From Ursus arctos (taxonomy: Eukaryota > Chordata > Mammalia > Carnivora > Ursidae), in contig NW_026622985.1 of the NCBI RefSeq assembly GCF_023065955.2, forward strand, positions 76,187,931-76,251,930: 64,000 nt of DNA, read 5' to 3'. The notes under the pieces were generated by a model that ran no database searches, was not told the origin of the DNA, and saw nothing but the letters and a program-made list of their open reading frames with translations. This document shows positions 12,831 to 25,239 of this stretch, in pieces. Position 1 is the stretch's first letter. Every line of letters begins with the position of its first letter. A program made the translations under genes and the position numbers.

Positions 12831-15734
12831 GAAATGTAGATCTTAGTATTATTTAGGTATGGTGAAGCCAACAGATGAAGATACAATTGTCATTGAAAAG
12901 ATAGTTGTTATACTCAAAGATCCCAAGAAAAGGGGCATGCCATGCCATGGAGTGGGGAACATAGGGAAGCATCAGGTTTGGTCAGGAAGCAGAGGAAGTG
13001 AGGGAAAAACATGGGCAAGAACCTTTATTGTGGTTTTTGTAAGAAGAAATGGGAAAGGCAGGGTACTTTAGTTTAGAATTGACTAGTTTGAATAATTTCA
13101 TTAGACTGTCCCTAGTTGTCTATCTGGCAGTAGAAAAACCGGGGAAGGGGAAGAGTGGTCTAAGTGCAAGAGATTGATAAGGAGCTGGTTCAAGGTATGC
13201 GCTCTGGATTGGTTGGTTTGCATATCAAAAGCACACTTGAAAGCAAGTCCTTTACCATCCCTGGAAAATGGCTAGTCCTGGGAGGGGCAGTCCCTCCAGG
13301 GTCAGCAAAACCCCAAGAGGTCAAAGCATCAAAAATACAGAATGAAAAGACAGATGTGATGAATACAATCACCCAGGAATCCTGCTGGCTTACATTTTCT
13401 AAACTCCCGGAGCTAAGAGATCAATCCACATCACCTTCTTGTGTAGAGATTAGGATCTGTCCTTTTTTTCTTCCTTTGGTTAACAATTTTTCACCTGGAA
13501 GCTCTCTCCTTTGGCATTGACAGTGGGACCCAGGTCTACTATTTCTTGCATCCCACTCTTTTCTTGAAACAAGTAAACAGACAGATTTTCTAAAATATGT
13601 CCCTTTTCTGATTACTGGGAATAGAAGCAAACAAATAAGGGCAAGTTACAAGTTCACTAGAAACCTTAAAAACATTTTTCTAATCACTATTGCTGGACTT
13701 TATCGGGTTGAAGCTAGAGCTAGACCTCATCTTTCTCAGCACCTTTTCCTGATCTCTGTCTTAGTGTTTCTTCTGTATATCGGCCTTGTTGAGATCTTCT
13801 AACTTCCATTTTATCCCGGGGTGACTCTTTCAGATTTTCTCCCCTTATACTTCCACCTAGTTGGGTTTAAGGAACCCTCTTTAGGGAGTGAGATAAAGGT
13901 AAGCTGCCGCTACTAGGGAATATATGACTCAAAGATGTTTATTTGTGGTCCAGAAGTATTAGTAAATTCATCTTCTACCTCGGTATCTTACATGTTATAG
14001 GAAAATTCTTAGAACTTGGGATCCATGCCTTATCTTTCAATGTAGATGCAGATCACTTCTTTCCATGGTTAACCTCAAGGACTCTGGATTTTAACTATTG
14101 CTGGCAAGAGCTGTGGCTCCACTGAAAGCTTCAAAAGGACCAAACAGAGCTTCTGGAATGATTCTACAAGCTGTAGGTAGGGGCTAGAGATGCTTCTGAG
14201 GGACACTGAAACAACAATTCCCTCCTGGTAGAGAAGCAAAAAAGCATTCTAGGAGCTATGAACACATGAATTTGATTTCTGGGGCATTTCTGGTACGTAA
14301 TGGAAGTCAACCAGCTACCCAATAGGCTGGGAGTTCTAGGCTTCAAGGAACGATCAAAAGGATGTTGTCTGAAAGCCTAAGTTTAAGAAACCGTTAATTA
14401 AGCAGACATTAATTAACTCCTCTTCATTTTTATATCCCTAGTGCTTAGATGATGGCTGATGCATCCTGACATAGTCTGGTTGAATTAAAATGCATTGGAT
14501 TAGCAGAGCCAAGTGCTAAGCAAACTGAGGTATTTCAAAAATACTGAATCTGACTCCCAGGCAGGCTCATATTTATATATCCCACTCCAAAATATTAGTG
14601 ACATGAAGGAAAAAAAAAAAAAAGAAGGGTCCTGCCTGGGGATCTATAACTGAAGATAGGTATGTAATGACCTGAAGAAATGATTCAACAGACTATTTCT
14701 CCTGCAGAAGGCAAGGCCATTGCTAGGGCAGGACTGCTGTTCCGGTAGAATACTTATTCCTAAACTTTTCTTCATAAGGCATTCCAAAATATACCATTTA
14801 CATAATTAATAGATGCCCAAGAACCAATATTTGAGCCATCAAAAGGTTGACTCTTTTAGGTAAACTGTATCATTCTCTTATATTAGGGACCCAAGGATAT
14901 TTTCCATTTTACTGTGTCATGGGCTATTTAGATGTTTGAAAGAGAAGGAGTGAGAGTAGTACTGAGATGGGGTTTTGATACAAATAATACAATAAATAAT
15001 TTTTTGGCCCTAGCTTAGATCCTATAGTTTCTGAGAAACCTTTTATTACTCTAATTCTTAGAGAATTTTCTATGCTCTGAAATATAAGAGAATATTTTCT
15101 TCTTAGCACTTAATTATTTTATTCATAAAAATTGTTCATTTCTTAGTTATCTGGATCAAGGACAGTGTTCTATTCTGTTTGGCACAGGGCTCTCTCCCAT
15201 CTCCCATAAACACATATGCAATCCCACCACCACAAATCTTATGGGTGCATTCCTATCATCTTCTTCTCTCCTCCCCCACCCCACAACACACAACCCTCAC
15301 ATTCCTCACACACAGCTCTTTCAACTGCATGCAATCACCTAGTGGAGAAGCCAACGCTGATTGATTGTTAGAGTTGTGTAGAGTTTCTATTGAATATACT
15401 ATTTTACTGCCACATTTTGTTGCAAAATTAATAATTCAGCTAACTCAACTGATTATTTTCCTATAAACAACAATTAAATAATCACATCCTATATTGTCCG
15501 GCTGGAATCAACTCTATCTTGTATTATCTTGTATTATCTTGTATTTCAATTTTGTATTCTCTTGGAGGGAAAGAAAAGAAAAAAATTGCTACCCCTATGT
15601 AGAAATAGCATCTTTTAGATTATACCATTAAGTTTGCCTTGGTTTTTATTTTAGGATTAGAGCTCAAATTGCTAAGATGAATTATGGCAAGATAGAAATA
15701 ATCTCCTGACTTTTCTTTCCTTTTTTAAAAAAAG
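12831..15734. other. Long unassigned stretch
   Basis: I recognise no gene or transposon. A 118-codon open frame at 13164-13520 (+) and a 69-codon frame on the opposite strand have no recognisable motifs. A 10-bp unit (ATCTTGTATT) is repeated three times at 15514-15546. An A-run lies at 14610-14623. Confidence 0.5.
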
Positions 15735-15820
15735 TACATGGGGCTTGAACTCATGACCATCAAGACCTGGACTGAGATTAAGAGTCCAATGCTTACCCAA
15801 CTGAACCACCCAGGCACCCC
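15735..15820 (-). mobile_element. Old carnivore SINE fragment (head only)
   Basis: Only the tRNA-Lys-derived part is present, antisense: 'gaaccacccaggcacccc' at the right edge, preceded by 'agagtccaatgcttaccca', 'ctgagattaagag' and 'gaactcatgaccatcaagac'. The CT-rich middle and A-rich tail are missing or reduced to a short A-run at 15727-15733. It is probably an ancient short subfamily or a truncated copy. Confidence 0.85.
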
Positions 15821-16011
15821 ACCTCTGAATTTTATTGAATAAGGAACCTATAATGGGGCAATCTATTCAAGTCTGCAAGGCTATAAGTTTCAGAGGCAGC
15901 AAGGTAACCCCACGTACAAGTAAAAACCAAAATGGGATCCCACAGTGAGGTGACACCAGGCAATCAGGGACCAGTACCTGTAAGCAAGTATGTGGGGGAC
16001 AAAGTGGAGCT

Positions 16012-16031
16012 AATGTGTGTGTGTGTGTGTT
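16012..16031. repeat. Short (TG)n tract
   Basis: A run of GTGTGTGT is read directly. It is short and likely stable. Confidence 0.9.
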
Positions 16032-16049
16032 GGGGGAGTGGAGACTAGG

Positions 16050-16268
16050 TAAGAGAAGAGCCTACTGGTTAGGCACTTGGACTCTGGAACCAGTCTGACT
16101 AGGTTTAAATCACAGCTTTATCATTTACTATGTCTCTTCGGCCTAAACGAAGACAACATAGTAAGTGCCTTCTAAGGCTGGTGTCAGGATTACATGACTT
16201 AGTACATGAAGAGCATTAACAACAGTGCCTGGTACATGGTAAGCCATCAGTACATGTCAACCACTGTT
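16050..16268 (+). repeat. MIR SINE, nearly full length
   Basis: The MIR blocks are in order: 'cacttggactctggaaccag', TCTGACTAGGTTTAAATCACAGC, TTATCATTTACTATG, then after a diverged centre 'ggtgtcaggattacatgact', 'gcattaacaacagtgcctgg' and TACATGGTAAGCCATCAGTACATG. It is one of the best preserved MIR copies in the window. Confidence 0.9.
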
Positions 16269-17191
16269 ACAAGTACACCAATCAGAAGAATGCTATGTGT
16301 CAAATACAAGTTCCATCTTTGCCAAAGGTAAGCTAGTTCACCCACAGTTTGGAGTATGAATTATAAAGGATGAAGAAATTGAGATTAAAATTAAGAGTTA
16401 CTAAAAGGAGAGTCTCTCTAAACTCTTGGAAAGGGCTGGCAGTGTGTAGGCAGGATTTTTGGATGGGCTAGTCAATTTGCCCAGCATCTCCAAACCTCCA
16501 CCTATCTGAGTGTGTACAAGATGGTGGTGTAAAATTCCCAATAATCTCACAATACATTAATTCTATCCAGCATCCAAATACTTCACGAAGATAAAATATC
16601 CAAAGAATCATATGGAAATACCTAAAAATTTATGTCATTAATTTTTATCACTAAGTGATTAATGATAAATTCATTTAGAGAAGAAGTAGTGGCTATTTAA
16701 AGATATGCAATGCATAGAACAAAATACATTAACAAATTTTAAATGTATATATAGGCACATTAGAAAATGTGAATGTTATTATGAAAAATAATTTCAGTTT
16801 ACTCTTTAAATTTAGTCTGTGGTTAACTATATTTGCATAATAAAATTGCACCAGCATTATACATGACTTATGAATTCAAAATATCTTTTTAGTAGCAGTG
16901 CTTGAAATGTCTGGGTGGGGCAATGTTGATAAATGGGCTCTATAAGAAGAATAATGACAGGCTTTACCCTCTTTTCATAAGGAATATTTCAAATTTATCA
17001 TATAAAGTAGGTTCCTGCAAACATGATAAAAATCCAGAAGGAAGAATAAAGGATTCATTCCCAACAATAAGCAGAATTAAAATAGAATTAGGAAACATTC
17101 AGGCTTTGAAGAATATATACTATATAATCAAATTCATTTGATCAAATATTGAAAAAAAATTACTTCCAAAGTTTTTCCCACATTCAGGTAT
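16269..17191. other. Unassigned AT-rich stretch
   Basis: I see no supported feature. A 79-codon frame at 16902-17141 (+) is featureless. Confidence 0.5.
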
Positions 17192-17254
17192 AGCCACTTT
17201 ACTCAGGTTATTTTGCACTATGTGCTCAGCCACTTTACTCAGGTTATTTTGCAC
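17192..17254. repeat. 36-bp-period tandem duplication
   Basis: The 27-base segment starting 'agccactttactcaggttat' at 17192-17218 recurs at 17228-17254 with a period of 36 bp and no mismatch in the core. The period is a multiple of three, so the - strand open frame here (17120-17356) shows a repeated 12-residue unit (QNNLSKVAEHIV). That is a consequence of the duplication, not proof of a gene. Confidence 0.92.
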
Positions 17255-18057
17255 CATGGTTCTAGACTCAGATAGAAAACAACCATTTCTGTAATGGTAA
17301 ATGTCCTTTGGGAGTATGCATCTCATTTGCCTGCTTCTGGTTAGTTCTCCTGTCACTTTACCCCAAACTGGACAGCATGGTTAGAGCAGGGCTGGGAACT
17401 GCCACTTCCCATCTGTGCCACCAGATACGTGAGTGGCAGTGGGGGAAATGCAGCATTGTGTCAGATGACATGGCACACACACCTCATGCTTTAGTTGCCA
17501 AAGCGAGGTAAAAAGGGAGAGAAGGATTGTCTGCTTGGACATTAGATTTACTGTCTTTTCTGAGTTTTTAGATACTCATGGGAAAACATAGAGCTATGGA
17601 AGATAGAAGTGATCATTACAGCTAGTCCTTTTATCCTGATGGATATCCCAGCATTGTGCTTTTCTCCTTTTGTTCTCAACTAAAAAAGGGTCGATAGTGG
17701 GATGTCCCTCAATTAGGATTTGTCTGATGTTTTTCTCTTGATTACACTGGGCCATACGTTTGGGGAAGAAGACCACAGAGGTAAAGTGCCATGGTCATGG
17801 CAGATGCACAAAGTACCAACATAATTTATTCTGCTGATGTGAACTTTAACGACCTGGCTTAGGGTGTTTGCCAGGTTTCCCCACTGTGAAGTTACTCTCC
17901 CCACCCCTTCCCATATAGTACTCTTTGGAAGGAAGTCACTATGCATAAACCACATTTAAATGTGGGGAGTTATGTTCCATCTCTTTGGTAGTGGATTATC
18001 TGCATACATTAATTAAAATTCTTCCACATGGGAGATTTGTCTATTCTTCCCCCATTT
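17255..18057. other. Unassigned non-coding stretch
   Basis: I see no supported feature. Several 60-80 codon frames occur on both strands without recognisable content. Confidence 0.5.
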
Positions 18058-18115
18058 TATGTATGTATGTATGTATGTATGTATTCATTCACTCATTCAT
18101 TTATTCAACCAATCA
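18058..18115. repeat. (TATG)n followed by (CATT)n-like microsatellite
   Basis: A perfect GTAT run at 18058-18084 is followed by an imperfect TCATTCA/TTATTCA tract. Read directly. It generates the MYVCMYVC stretch in an open frame, which should not be taken as protein. Confidence 0.95.
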
Positions 18116-18429
18116 TTTATTTATATCAATATGGATTTATGGGTATCTATTTTATATTTGGGATTATAAACAAAGATTATTTTGTTGCTCAAACTGTTCC
18201 AGCTTCAGTCATTGGGAGCTCTTTCAGTTGGCTGACCATTACTCCTCAAAAAGCCAAAGTCTTCAAAAGCCAGGAAAGTCTGAGAAACTATCATGACCTA
18301 CAGAAGTCTAAGGAAACATGATGGCTAAATGTAATGTGGAATCCTGAACCAGAAAAAAAGACATTATGTAAAAACAAAGATAATTAAAAAAAACCACAAA
18401 AAACAAAAAACCACACAGCTAAGAGAATT

Positions 18430-18555
18430 AAAAAAAAAACACATCTAATGGAATCTGAGCAAAATATAGACTTTGGTTAATAATAATGAATCAATAATTT
18501 TTCATTAATTGTGACAAATGTAACATACTAAAGTAAGATATTAATACTAGGAGAA
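18430..18555 (+). repeat. Old L1 (L1M) 3'-UTR segment, left half
   Basis: The wording 'catctaatggaatctgagca', GACTTTGGTTAATAATAATGAATCAAT and 'aaatgtaacatactaaagta' then AGATATTAATACTAGGAG matches the far 3' UTR of old L1 elements. The consensus should continue into a GGTATATGGGAACTCT-like block. That block is absent here but appears at 20985 (separate entry). Confidence 0.65.
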
Positions 18556-19945
18556 TAAACCGTGTTGGAGATGGATAGTCACATGCAAAAGAGTGAAACT
18601 GGACCCCTATTTCACATCATACACAAAAATCAACTTGAAATGGTTTAAAGACTTGCACATAACCAGAAACTCTTAGAAGAAAACATAGCAGGTAAGCTCC
18701 TTTATGTTGATCTTGACAATGGTTTTGAGGATCTGACATAAAAAAAAAAAAAAAAAAGGTAACAAAGCAAAAATAAACACACTAAAAGGCTTCTGCACTG
18801 CAAAGGAAACCATCAACAAAATGAAAGGCAACTCATGAAATGGGAGAAAATATTTGCAAACCACATATCCTATAAAGAATTTATATCCAAAATATACAAG
18901 GAACTCGTAAGAGTCAATAGCAAAAAGACAAATAACCCAATTTTAAAAACAGGCAAAGGACCTAAGTAGACATTTTTCCAAAGAAGATGTGTAATTGGCC
19001 AAAAGGTGCATGAAAAGGTACTCCACACTGCTAATCCAGGGAAATTAAAATCAAAACCACAAGGAGAATCACCTCACCTGCATTAGATTGTCCATTATTA
19101 AAAAGACAACAGGTAACGAATGCAGACCAGGATAACAGGAACACTTGTGCACTTTTTCTGTTGGTAGGAAGGTAAACCGGCACAGTCACTATAGAAAACA
19201 GTATGGAGGTTCCTTAAGGAATTAAAAATAGAACTGCCATATGATCCAGCAGTCTCACCTCTGGGTATATATCCAAAGGAAATGAAATCAGTATCTTAAA
19301 GAGAAATCTGCCCTCCCATGTTCATTGCAACATTATCCACAATAGCCAACATACGGAAACAACCTGTCTGTTGATGGATGAATGGATAAAGAAAATGTGG
19401 TATGTGTTTACAATGAAATATTATTCGACCTTAAAAACAAAAGAAATCCTGTCATTTGGGACATTTGGAACTTGATGCTAAGGGAAATAAGCAAGACAGA
19501 GAAAGACAAAAGCCACATGGTATCACTTATATGGGGAATCCAAAACAAACAAGCAAACAAACAAAAAGTTGAACTCAGACACCGAGAGTAGAAAAGTGGT
19601 TGCCAGAAGCTGGGGGGGGTGGCGGGGGAGAACAGGGAGAAGCTGGTAAAAGCGTACAAACTTTAGGGTATAAGATGAATGAGGTCTGAGGATCTAATGT
19701 CTAACATGGTAACTGTAATTGATGACACTGTATTGGATAACTGAAATTTGCTGAGAGTAGAACTGAAATGTCTCAAGAACAACAACAGAAAGGTGAATAT
19801 GTGAGGTGATGGAAGTGTTACTTATTTTGACAGGGGGATCCTTTCACAATGTATACGTATACCAAATCATCATGCCATATGCTTTAAATGTCTTACAATT
19901 TCATTTGTCAATTATACCTTAGTAAAGCTGGAAAAGAGAATACAG
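18556..19945 (+). mobile_element. L1 ORF2 C-terminal and 3'-UTR relic (L1MA/MB-like)
   Basis: Starts with the ORF2 block 'gaaactggacccctatttca' and runs through recognisable 3' ORF2 wording: 'caccagaaactcttagaaga'-like text, 'gcaaaggaaaccatcaacaa', 'gagaaaatatttgcaaacca', 'tatgatccagcagtctcacc', CTGTTGATGGATGAATGGATAAAG and 'agaaagacaaaagccacatg'. It then enters a 3' UTR ending 'caattataccttagtaaagc' then TGGAAAA. The frame is broken by stops and indels (69-codon scrap at 19382-19591), so it is dead. It is 5'-truncated and lacks endonuclease and most of reverse transcriptase. It sits between the two halves of an older L1 tail. Confidence 0.93.
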
Positions 19946-20984
19946 TGACGAACATTTCTACTTGGAACATGTTGAGCTTTGGAGAAAATGATACTTAAAA
20001 AGGGACTCTGCCTTTCATTTATTTTTCTTCCTATTTTCCTTGCATAATATACTGTTTTCCTTCTTGTCTCTCTCCCTTTCATCCTCTTCCCGTCCTTAAT
20101 TTTTTCTTTTTCTTTTTTTTTTTCCTCCTCTGCTATCCTTCCCCCATTTTTAATTCATGGAAAAGTTAGGCAATTGCCAACTTACTTCCCTCTTTTCTGC
20201 CTTGATTATCTCAGAAATCGATCACTCTACTCTATGACTATTATTCTATACCTAGGAAATCTTAGGGGTTTGTGAATTTAAACTCATAACTAGAAAGACA
20301 ACTGTAATAACTGGAAAGAGTTGGTAACTTCCTGCCTCTTTTTCTTCCTCATTCTCTATTGCTCTCTTCTATTATATAGTTTGTAAACAGAATAATATCA
20401 AAGATCATTAAAAACTTCCTTAAAAAGAGAAGACACACAGCAGCCAGGACCTTCTATTTCATAATAGGCTGTCATTATTTCCACTTCCAACTACAGTGAC
20501 CATTGTTCATTCTGACTTCCATTAACTTGTTGAATAATTCTGTTGAAAAGCTATGTTCTTTATTTCTTGACTTAAAATGCAACTAACCTGCACTCCATTT
20601 GACAATAAACTAATTGAGATTACGCCAAATAGCAAAATGTAGGGTCTCCCTTTCTCTCTTGAGACAGAATGAAAAGAGACACTTTTTTAAAAGGTAAATT
20701 GTTTTAGAAATATAAGTAAAAGAAGAAAATAACTGCCTCAATAAAAGGCATAATGGAAACATTTCAGAAACCAATTTTCAAGATTAGTCTTTGCCACAGT
20801 TTTCCCAGATTGTATAGCAAGAAGCACAGTGGTCATGAAGAACTAGGCGACAGGAGGGTCTATAGAGTGGTTGTCATTCCTATTGGTTGTTTAATAAAAT
20901 TACAATATTTAGTTTATGTATGCTGAGAAAGTTATATACTAAATAAAACAAGTGTCTTGTAATATTAAAAAAAACCCAGGAGAT
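19946..20984. other. Unassigned stretch ending in AATAAA plus an A-run
   Basis: I recognise nothing coding. The right edge has an AATAAA hexamer at about 20942 followed some 20 bases later by an 8-9 base A-run. That is the arrangement of a processed transcript end, but I find no parent gene in the upstream sequence. A T-rich tract lies at 20098-20124. Confidence 0.45.
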
Positions 20985-21070
20985 AGCGGGAATGGGATAT
21001 GTGGGGGCTCTTGGTACTATCTTAGCAATTTTTTTGGTTAAATCTAAATCTATACCAAGATAAAAAGTTA
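20985..21070 (+). repeat. Old L1 (L1M) 3'-UTR end, right half
   Basis: 'gggaatgggatatgtggggg', then CTCTTGGTACTATCTTAGCAATTTTT, then 'taaatctaaatctatacc' and AAGATAAAAAGTT corresponds to the terminal L1M 3' UTR. It continues from about the point where the 18430-18555 piece stops, so both may be one element split by later insertions. Confidence 0.7.
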
Positions 21071-21119
21071 AAAAGACACTGCAATGCTTTTAGCTTCTAC
21101 CTAGCAGAATATTGACGGA

Positions 21120-21720
21120 ATCAAAGATCTGATTTGAGCGGCACTCCTGCCTCTGCCACAAAGACATAAAGAGCAGCTTACTTCTCACTCAAACCTGAAA
21201 TATTTAAAATCTCCTCTTCTAAGTGGATTTTCAAGGCTCTCCAAGAACTCTTCATGCTTATTACAAAGTTAACTCAGTAATAGTGATCCGAACCTTCTCA
21301 TCTGTAGATGGGCAACTGACAAGTTAAATTCCGGCCACTGCGTGTGAGTAAACTGTCCCAGAAGACCTAGTGCCTGCTTGTCGGGTAAGGCTGCTCCCGA
21401 GCTGGGAGAGTCGAGGGTGGTGTCACCTTGCATATCTCTAATTACCTGTGCTCAAGTCTGAAGGTGGCTTAGTGTCTTTTCACAAATTCACCTTGATAGC
21501 CGCTTAAATATTTTCTGGGTGGAGCCCAGTCCGTAGACAGGGAGCATTATCTTTCCACTTTAGGAAGCGATGACCTGCATAGCCAGGCCCAAATTACACT
21601 GACCTTTTTGATAGCCATGTCACATCTTGTAGTGAAAGTCAATTAGACTGCCCAACTGACCCTTGAGTTTTTTCAAGCACTGGAGATTAACAAGATTTTT
21701 CCCCAGTCTCACTAAATGTC
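21120..21720. promoter_or_regulatory. Candidate conserved non-coding element
   Basis: A high-complexity, repeat-free stretch with balanced base composition for this window. It has clustered motif-like words: TCTAATTACCTGTG near 21437 (homeodomain TAATTA plus E-box CACCTG/CAGGTG half), TGACCTTTTTGATAG near 21600 (nuclear-receptor half-site-like), GTCAATTAGACTG near 21638 and GCATATCT. No open frame crosses it. The inference rests only on texture and motif density, as I cannot test conservation. Confidence 0.3.
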
Positions 21721-22497
21721 TGTATTTCTGATTTATGTCTCTATGCATTGATCTCTGTTTCTTGGCCCATTTCTTTCTGGATTTGCAGCTTTTCCCTTTT
21801 TACATTCACTTTTTTCTTTGATGCAATTCTTAATTTGTGTTAGGAAGAAATAAAAAATTTCCTGCTTTTAATATTCTGAAGACCCCAAATAGCTCTGACG
21901 TTTGATTGTTTTATGAATGTTGGCAATCAAAGTCATACTTAAGATGTGCTTGAAAGAGTGCCCCCATGGCATGCATTTGAGAATTAGGGGCAGCTCTGGT
22001 ATAACAATTATGAGGATGAAATAATTGCCTCTTTTTTAAAAAATTTAAAAAATTAAAAAAAAATTTTTTTAGTATTTTCAAGAGGAGGCAGGATTTTTTA
22101 CTTCATTCAGAACGTCAGGATAGATTTGCCAACACAAAAGCCTCTGAAAAGGGAAGGACTTGTTTCTCCAGCGAAGCATCTTTCTGGATGGAGATTTCAT
22201 GCTGAGGATACTGAAGCAGCAACAAGCTTGAGTCATCAACTTCCATGTTCCTGTGACTTATCAAGAAAATACTGAGCGTCCTCACACTCTAAAGCCCACA
22301 TGCTAATTTGCTTTCCTGTTTAATTTGTCTTCATTGTATGGTCATCACCACCATGAAAAAGCAGACGTTTGTTACCGGTGGCTCAGGATCCTCTCCTGAG
22401 CAACTTCCAGAGATACTTGCATATACCTCGGTGGCCACTCTTGCAGTCAATGCTGCCCCAGGTGCAAAATAAGATGGATCCATCCAGGTAAACTTCC
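21721..22497. other. Unassigned non-coding stretch
   Basis: I see no repeat or gene. An A/T-only tract lies at 22036-22072. Confidence 0.5.
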
Positions 22498-22592
22498 TGG
22501 ACGGTAAGAACTGTCTTACTCATCTATTTTTCAATGTACTCAGCAAAGTGCCCTGTTGTAGGTGCTTAAGAAATATTTGTTGCATTGAGTCA
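22498..22592 (+). repeat. L2 LINE 3'-end fragment
   Basis: 'gtaagaactgtcttactcat' then CAGCAAAGTGCCCTGTTGTAGGTGCTTAAGAAATATTTGTTG is a diverged version of the L2 3' terminus (the 'agtgcctggcacatagtagg' then 'tgctcaataaatatttgttg' region). Confidence 0.65.
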
Positions 22593-23699
22593 AATTAAAG
22601 TGAGAAGAGGCATAAGCAGGCAAAGTGAGTATCATGCCAAATCCCTTAATTCCCTCAATCCACATACTGCCAACAACAAACTGTAAATTAGAACTGCCAC
22701 AGATACGTTTGAACTTCTGTTTAAATTCCTCACTAAGTTAGTGCTTCTAAATTTAACACTCTAGTCACATTCCTGGCAGGAGGATAAGCACCGGGATGGA
22801 AAATTAGAGAAGTCTAGTCTAGTGCTCATCTTGGCATTACCTTTTGGCTGCAGAAGGCCCAGGGCAAGATGCATTATGTTTCTCAGCCTCATTTCCCTTA
22901 CTTGGCTGTTAAGGGGGAAAAGAGGAGCAAAAGCCAACATTTTTAAAACACTTTAATCACTTAGTAGAAAATAGAAATTGTACAGATATCCATTAACTCT
23001 TTGATGGCTTTCTGTCATTAGCACCATGCTAATAAATGACCAAAGAACAGCTTTCAAAAGCAACATAGCAGGTATGTATCTTAAAGAGTTGCAGTCTGGT
23101 CATTGGAGAGGGAAGGATACATACCAATTGCCCATATTTTAGATGACATGTCTGCAGCAAGATCATCTGAAAATGACACTAGGAGCTCACTCTCGGTGGC
23201 CAGGACCACACACTAGTTGGTTACTGGGTGACTCCCCTTTTCCTAGATGGAAGCATAGCACCCAATGGAATTGAACATGTCCTCCCAAGCAGGTCCTGCA
23301 AACCAAGCATGAGCACCCAAGTTTCCCCGCTGCCTAAGGTATTGGGCCGTTGGTAATCCCAGAACACACTTGTAAGTATCTGACACTCAAAATCCAGACT
23401 ACTGGGGTCAAACAGCCTGTGGATCCCATCGTTAATGAAATCATTTTCTTACATGTAGAAAAAGAGATATCCACAGGTTCCTCTCCTGGCATAAAACCCA
23501 CAGTAGGTATTGCAGACTGTGGCCTCTTCACAGAGAGATGGAGAGATTGACTGGAGGACTCCCTGTATTTCTGTGTTGTTTACCCTTGCCTTATAATGCT
23601 TCCTTTTCCCTTTAATGCTTATTCTTTAATTTGTACCATGTGGTATTTTAAAAATCACCCAACCCTTTACTCCAGCAGTAGAAACCTTTAGCGATCACC
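22593..23699. other. Unassigned non-coding stretch
   Basis: I see no supported feature. Two overlapping 65-codon frames on opposite strands at 23334-23550 have no recognisable domain. Confidence 0.5.
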
Positions 23700-23910
23700 T
23701 GACACAACAGTATCATAGGGAGAAAAGTATTGGTTTTGGGCTCAAAATATACAACTTACCAATAAAACTCCACTGATTAGTTATTTAAGTTCTGTGAATC
23801 TCCGTTTCCTCTACTTTAACACGAGATTGATAACCATCTCAATTTGTTCTGCATATTGAATAAAATGATGTGACAGGCCCTAGCATGAAGCATGAACTCA
23901 ATATTTGAGT
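23700..23910 (+). repeat. MIR SINE remnant
   Basis: The MIR order is recognisable: 'ggttttgggctcaaaatata', CTTACCAATAAAACTCC, 'agttatttaagttctgtgaa', TCTCCGTTTCCTCTACTTTAA and 'gaataaaatgatgtgacagg', then a tail like CTAGCATGAAGCATGAACTCAATA. Confidence 0.65.
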
Positions 23911-25239
23911 TCTTTTCCAATGTCTCCCATCATCTCCTACCACATTTACTTTTATTTCTAAAATTATGAAAGAAATCGTGGAAATGAGGGAGAAAGCATT
24001 GAGGAAGTTCCCTGAGATCAAGGACTAACCATGGAGAGGAGCAAGGCAAGGAAGCAAACCAGGAGCAAGGATAGCTTTAGAACAAGGGTGAGAGATTTCT
24101 CGGAAACCTTTTCTCTTCTGACTTCAGATGTGCTTGGAGATCACCATCTCCTCTAGGCCTAAGCAAAAGGCAGTTGCAGATAATTTTTCTATTATTCTTT
24201 ATTTAACCTTAAATAAAGAGAGATGCTGATGATTCCTTTACTTCTTTTAGTGCATGTGAGGTCTGCCTGGTACTCAAGGGGCATAGTAACCAAAGGTGCC
24301 AAAGGACACAGCTGCATTTCACAACAGCAGCGTCTTTGCTTCTAAAAATCATAACTAGTACATCGTATAAACCTCCCTGCAAATGGTTTTAAGTAGGAAC
24401 AGTTCCTAAAGACAAAGGCTATGCTGTCCAGAGGCTGCCATGATTTGCTTTCATTTATGACCGCATGATTTATATGAGACAATGGCAGCAGCGGCATCAT
24501 AATCGCTCTGGAATTCAGCTTAGATAGACTCATAACTCTTTAAATGGGTACAGTAGCTTTCAGACTGTCAGAATAAAGGAGGAATCATTTATAACATCAG
24601 CATCTTAACAGGATAAGGGAATAAATAGAGTTCTATGTATACCAGAATGAGATAATTAACTCACCACTAATATGAACTGCCATGTTTTTGAGGCATGAAA
24701 AAAAAAGCCATTTCCAATCTTTTTGTTCTTCTTTTTTGAGTCAGTCTGACCTCTGGACTTGAAATACTCATTTGTGAATGACATGCTCAGGATTAGAGGT
24801 GTAGACAGATCAGACCAAAGAAGCTCTGTTATTATTAGGTATTTATCCTTAAAGATGCATTGATTTTGCCATTTCTAAATTTCTATTAACGCTGCACCTA
24901 TATACCCCAGGCCATCAAGAATCAGTTCCTGTTTAAGTTTTTCTCTCCCAGGGGATTTTTATGATGATGCCATGATGGTCTCAAAAACATCTTCCAAAAG
25001 AGGAGAGACCAAGTCATTGCTTATCAAAGTTGGAGAATAATAAACTGTCTTCCTCCTGGGCCCAGTCTCAGATGAAGGAAGGTGAAATGAGAAAACTTTA
25101 TCTTGAATTTACATGGATTTTAGAGTTTATAAACCACCTTCACATTTTGCAGCTGGGAGTAGCAGGTACAACAGGGAAATGTGCAGAGAAGGGGGTCTCA
25201 TTCGCTATGTCAAGGTACATGAAATGCCCATTTAATTCA
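23911..25239. other. Unassigned non-coding stretch
   Basis: I see no supported repeat or gene. The sequence is of moderate complexity. Confidence 0.5.

Noticed and set aside
15735..15820. Functional tRNA-Lys gene on the - strand
   Set aside because: The tRNA-like text is the head of an old carnivore SINE; the cloverleaf pairing and 3' terminator are not kept.
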